Part shown: piece by piece, positions 30,418 to 30,965 of the stretch
Numbering within the stretch: position 1 is the first letter of the stretch
Layout of the letters: each line of letters opens with the position of its first letter
Origin: a virus
Virus record (IMG/VR): IMGVR_UViG_3300021425_000113
Span: 1-30,965 of that record
Reading direction: 5' to 3' (one strand)
DNA length: 30,965 nucleotides
Notes under the pieces: generated by a model
Database searches by the model: none
The model's input: the letters and a program-made list of their open reading frames with translations, nothing else
Told to the model about the DNA's origin: nothing
Program-made: the position numbers and the translations under genes

Positions 30418-30440
30418 GGGGCGACCGAGGCCGCCCCTGT
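30418..30440 (-). repeat. Intergenic hairpin repeat, copy 2
   Basis: Identical over 23 bases to 30137-30159, with arms GGGGCG and CGCCCC. It lies 4 bases after the stop of the gene at 30445-30756 and just upstream of promoter module A. The repeated gene-hairpin pattern suggests a deliberate mRNA 3' end or boundary element. Confidence 0.75.
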
Positions 30441-30444
30441 AATG

Positions 30445-30756
30445 TTATCTAAGGTGCCACTTTAGCCACTCGTCAGATTGAAGCTCGGCGACGTGCCGAG
30501 CAACCAGATCTTCAACAGGCCGAGTCTGCACATTTGCTCGAAAACCAATAAAGGGCTGGATCTCTTTAATCGTCAACGCCGGCTGCAACCGGGCCGCTGA
30601 CATGATAGTAGAGCGCAAGAAAAATTCCGCCAGAGACTGTTCTGTAATCTCGGCTTGGCCGAGGTGGTAGCACAGGCTGGCCATCTCATTTAACCGAGCT
30701 TCGCCAAGGGCTTCTACTTTACTCGCACACATAGCATCAGTGTTGTATGAAAACAT
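30445..30756 (-). CDS. Hypothetical 103-residue helical protein
   Basis: First gene of the - strand cluster, with AGGAG 8 bases before ATG 30756 in leader module B. It is mostly helical: ASKVEALGEARLNEMASLCY, EQSLAEFFLRSTIMSAARL, PVEDLVARHVAELQSDEWL, ending KWHLR. Two cysteines (about 10 and 29), no membrane span, no known motif. Its place directly at a divergent promoter makes it a candidate immediate-early gene product acting on the host. The function is unknown. Confidence 0.6.
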   Translation of the reverse strand: MFSYNTDAMCASKVEALGEARLNEMASLCYHLGQAEITEQSLAEFFLRSTIMSAARLQPALTIKEIQPFIGFRANVQTRPVEDLVARHVAELQSDEWLKWHLR

Positions 30757-30829
30757 TGTCTTTTCTCCTAATTGTCAAACAACTGTCGATCTCTGCCGAC
30801 TCCTATATATTAGCATATAAGTGATGCTT
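30757..30829 (-). promoter_or_regulatory. Promoter-leader module B with dyad operator
   Basis: On the - strand CACTTATATGCTA is followed by TATAGG, CAGTTGTTTGACAATTAGG and AGAAAAGACA before ATG 30756. Nearly the same series occurs in module C on the opposite strand. The upstream part AGCAT-N7-ATGCT (within 30811-30829) is an inverted repeat that could bind a dimeric regulator such as the XRE protein. Confidence 0.6.
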
Positions 30830-30856
30830 ATACTACCCCTATTTCGTCATAGCTGA

Positions 30857-30872
30857 TATGCAAAAATGCATA
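30857..30872. promoter_or_regulatory. Palindromic site between divergent promoters
   Basis: TATGCA (30857-30862), AAAA and TGCATA (30867-30872) form a perfect 6-bp dyad midway between modules B and C. Its location and symmetry fit an operator controlling both divergent promoters. It is too short and AT-rich for a terminator. Confidence 0.45.
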
Positions 30873-30881
30873 ACTAACCCT

Positions 30882-30962
30882 GTTTACAAGTCCCACTTAA
30901 TATGCTAGCCTGTATAGGTCAGCAAAAAACTGGCAGTTGTTTGAAAATTAGGAGAAAAACAC
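30882..30962 (+). promoter_or_regulatory. Promoter-leader module C
   Basis: GTTTACAAG (30882-30890), CACTTAATATGCTAG, TATAGG, GCAGTTGTTTGAAAATTAGG and AGAAAAACAC lead into ATG 30963. It is a diverged copy of module B (inverted) and shares its first part with module A. TTTACA and TAGCCT are 17 bases apart; a TATGCT box is also possible. Confidence 0.6.
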
Positions 30963-30965
30963 ATG
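30963..30965 (+). CDS. Start codon of a + strand gene cut by the window edge
   Basis: Only the ATG is inside the window. It is supported by AGGAG 9 bases upstream within leader module C, identical in AGGAGAAAAACACATG to the leader of the gene at 30168-30353. The product cannot be known. Confidence 0.6.

Noticed and set aside
1-30965. tRNA genes, integrase or attachment sites
   Set aside because: No cloverleaf-like sequence with a T-loop GTTCGANTC block and no recombinase motifs were noticed by eye; a covariance-model scan would be needed to exclude tRNAs formally.

Overview
The window looks like part of a tailed double-stranded DNA phage genome, most likely a marine podovirus-like phage of an alphaproteobacterial or similar marine bacterium. 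It carries a tail-fibre/virion block, a block of large alanine/glutamine-rich internal virion-type proteins, a compact replication module and a crowd of very small early-type genes. There is no ribosomal RNA, no recognisable tRNA and no host metabolic operon. Host and virus family are inferred from gene style; no capsid, portal, terminase, integrase, lysis gene or phage RNA polymerase is visible here.

Layout. (1) 44-7081, + strand: fibre-like protein with four 25-residue repeats, a small virion-type protein, a 640-residue structural protein, a 1039-residue fibre ending in a C1q-like domain, and a 71-residue unknown. (2) 7157-18199, + strand: proteins of 531, 392, 911, 1448 and 387 residues. 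The order and sizes of the middle three echo the T7 ejection proteins gp14/15/16. The last carries an HExxH metallopeptidase motif. (3) 18196-19644, - strand: an SNF2-type helicase, divergent from the replication genes. (4) 19742-26521, + strand: a coiled-coil protein, an SSB-like protein ending in DIPF, an archaeo-eukaryotic-type primase, a 48-residue sigma-region-4-like HTH protein, a UvrD-type helicase, a DUF6378-like protein and a family A DNA polymerase with leucine at the position equivalent to E. coli Pol I residue 762. A strong intrinsic terminator closes the block. (5) 26654-28102, + strand: RHH regulator, unknown, membrane protein, CxxCxGxG zinc protein, HNH endonuclease. (6) 28117-30756, - strand: a chain of twelve small, mostly overlapping genes, including a free-standing DnaA domain IV protein, an XRE repressor, zinc-binding proteins and two single-span membrane proteins. 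(7) 30757-30965: a divergent promoter region leading into a + strand gene cut by the window edge.

How the genes could work together: the primase, SSB-like protein, UvrD helicase, SNF2 helicase and PolA form a plausible self-encoded replisome with no DnaB/DnaG-type gene in view. The DnaA domain IV and XRE proteins could act in initiation or early control. Transcription probably relies on host sigma70 polymerase, since sigma70-like promoters and intrinsic terminators can be read but no phage polymerase is seen. No stretch longer than about 300 bases lacks a gene; the largest gap (30757-30962) is filled by two divergent promoter-leader modules.

Six genes were read directly from the sequence because they are short or start on GTG: 22686-22832, 26654-26809, 28564-28710, 29104-29223, 29610-29765 and 29968-30111. 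Several other starts were moved to the codon with the best ribosome binding site.
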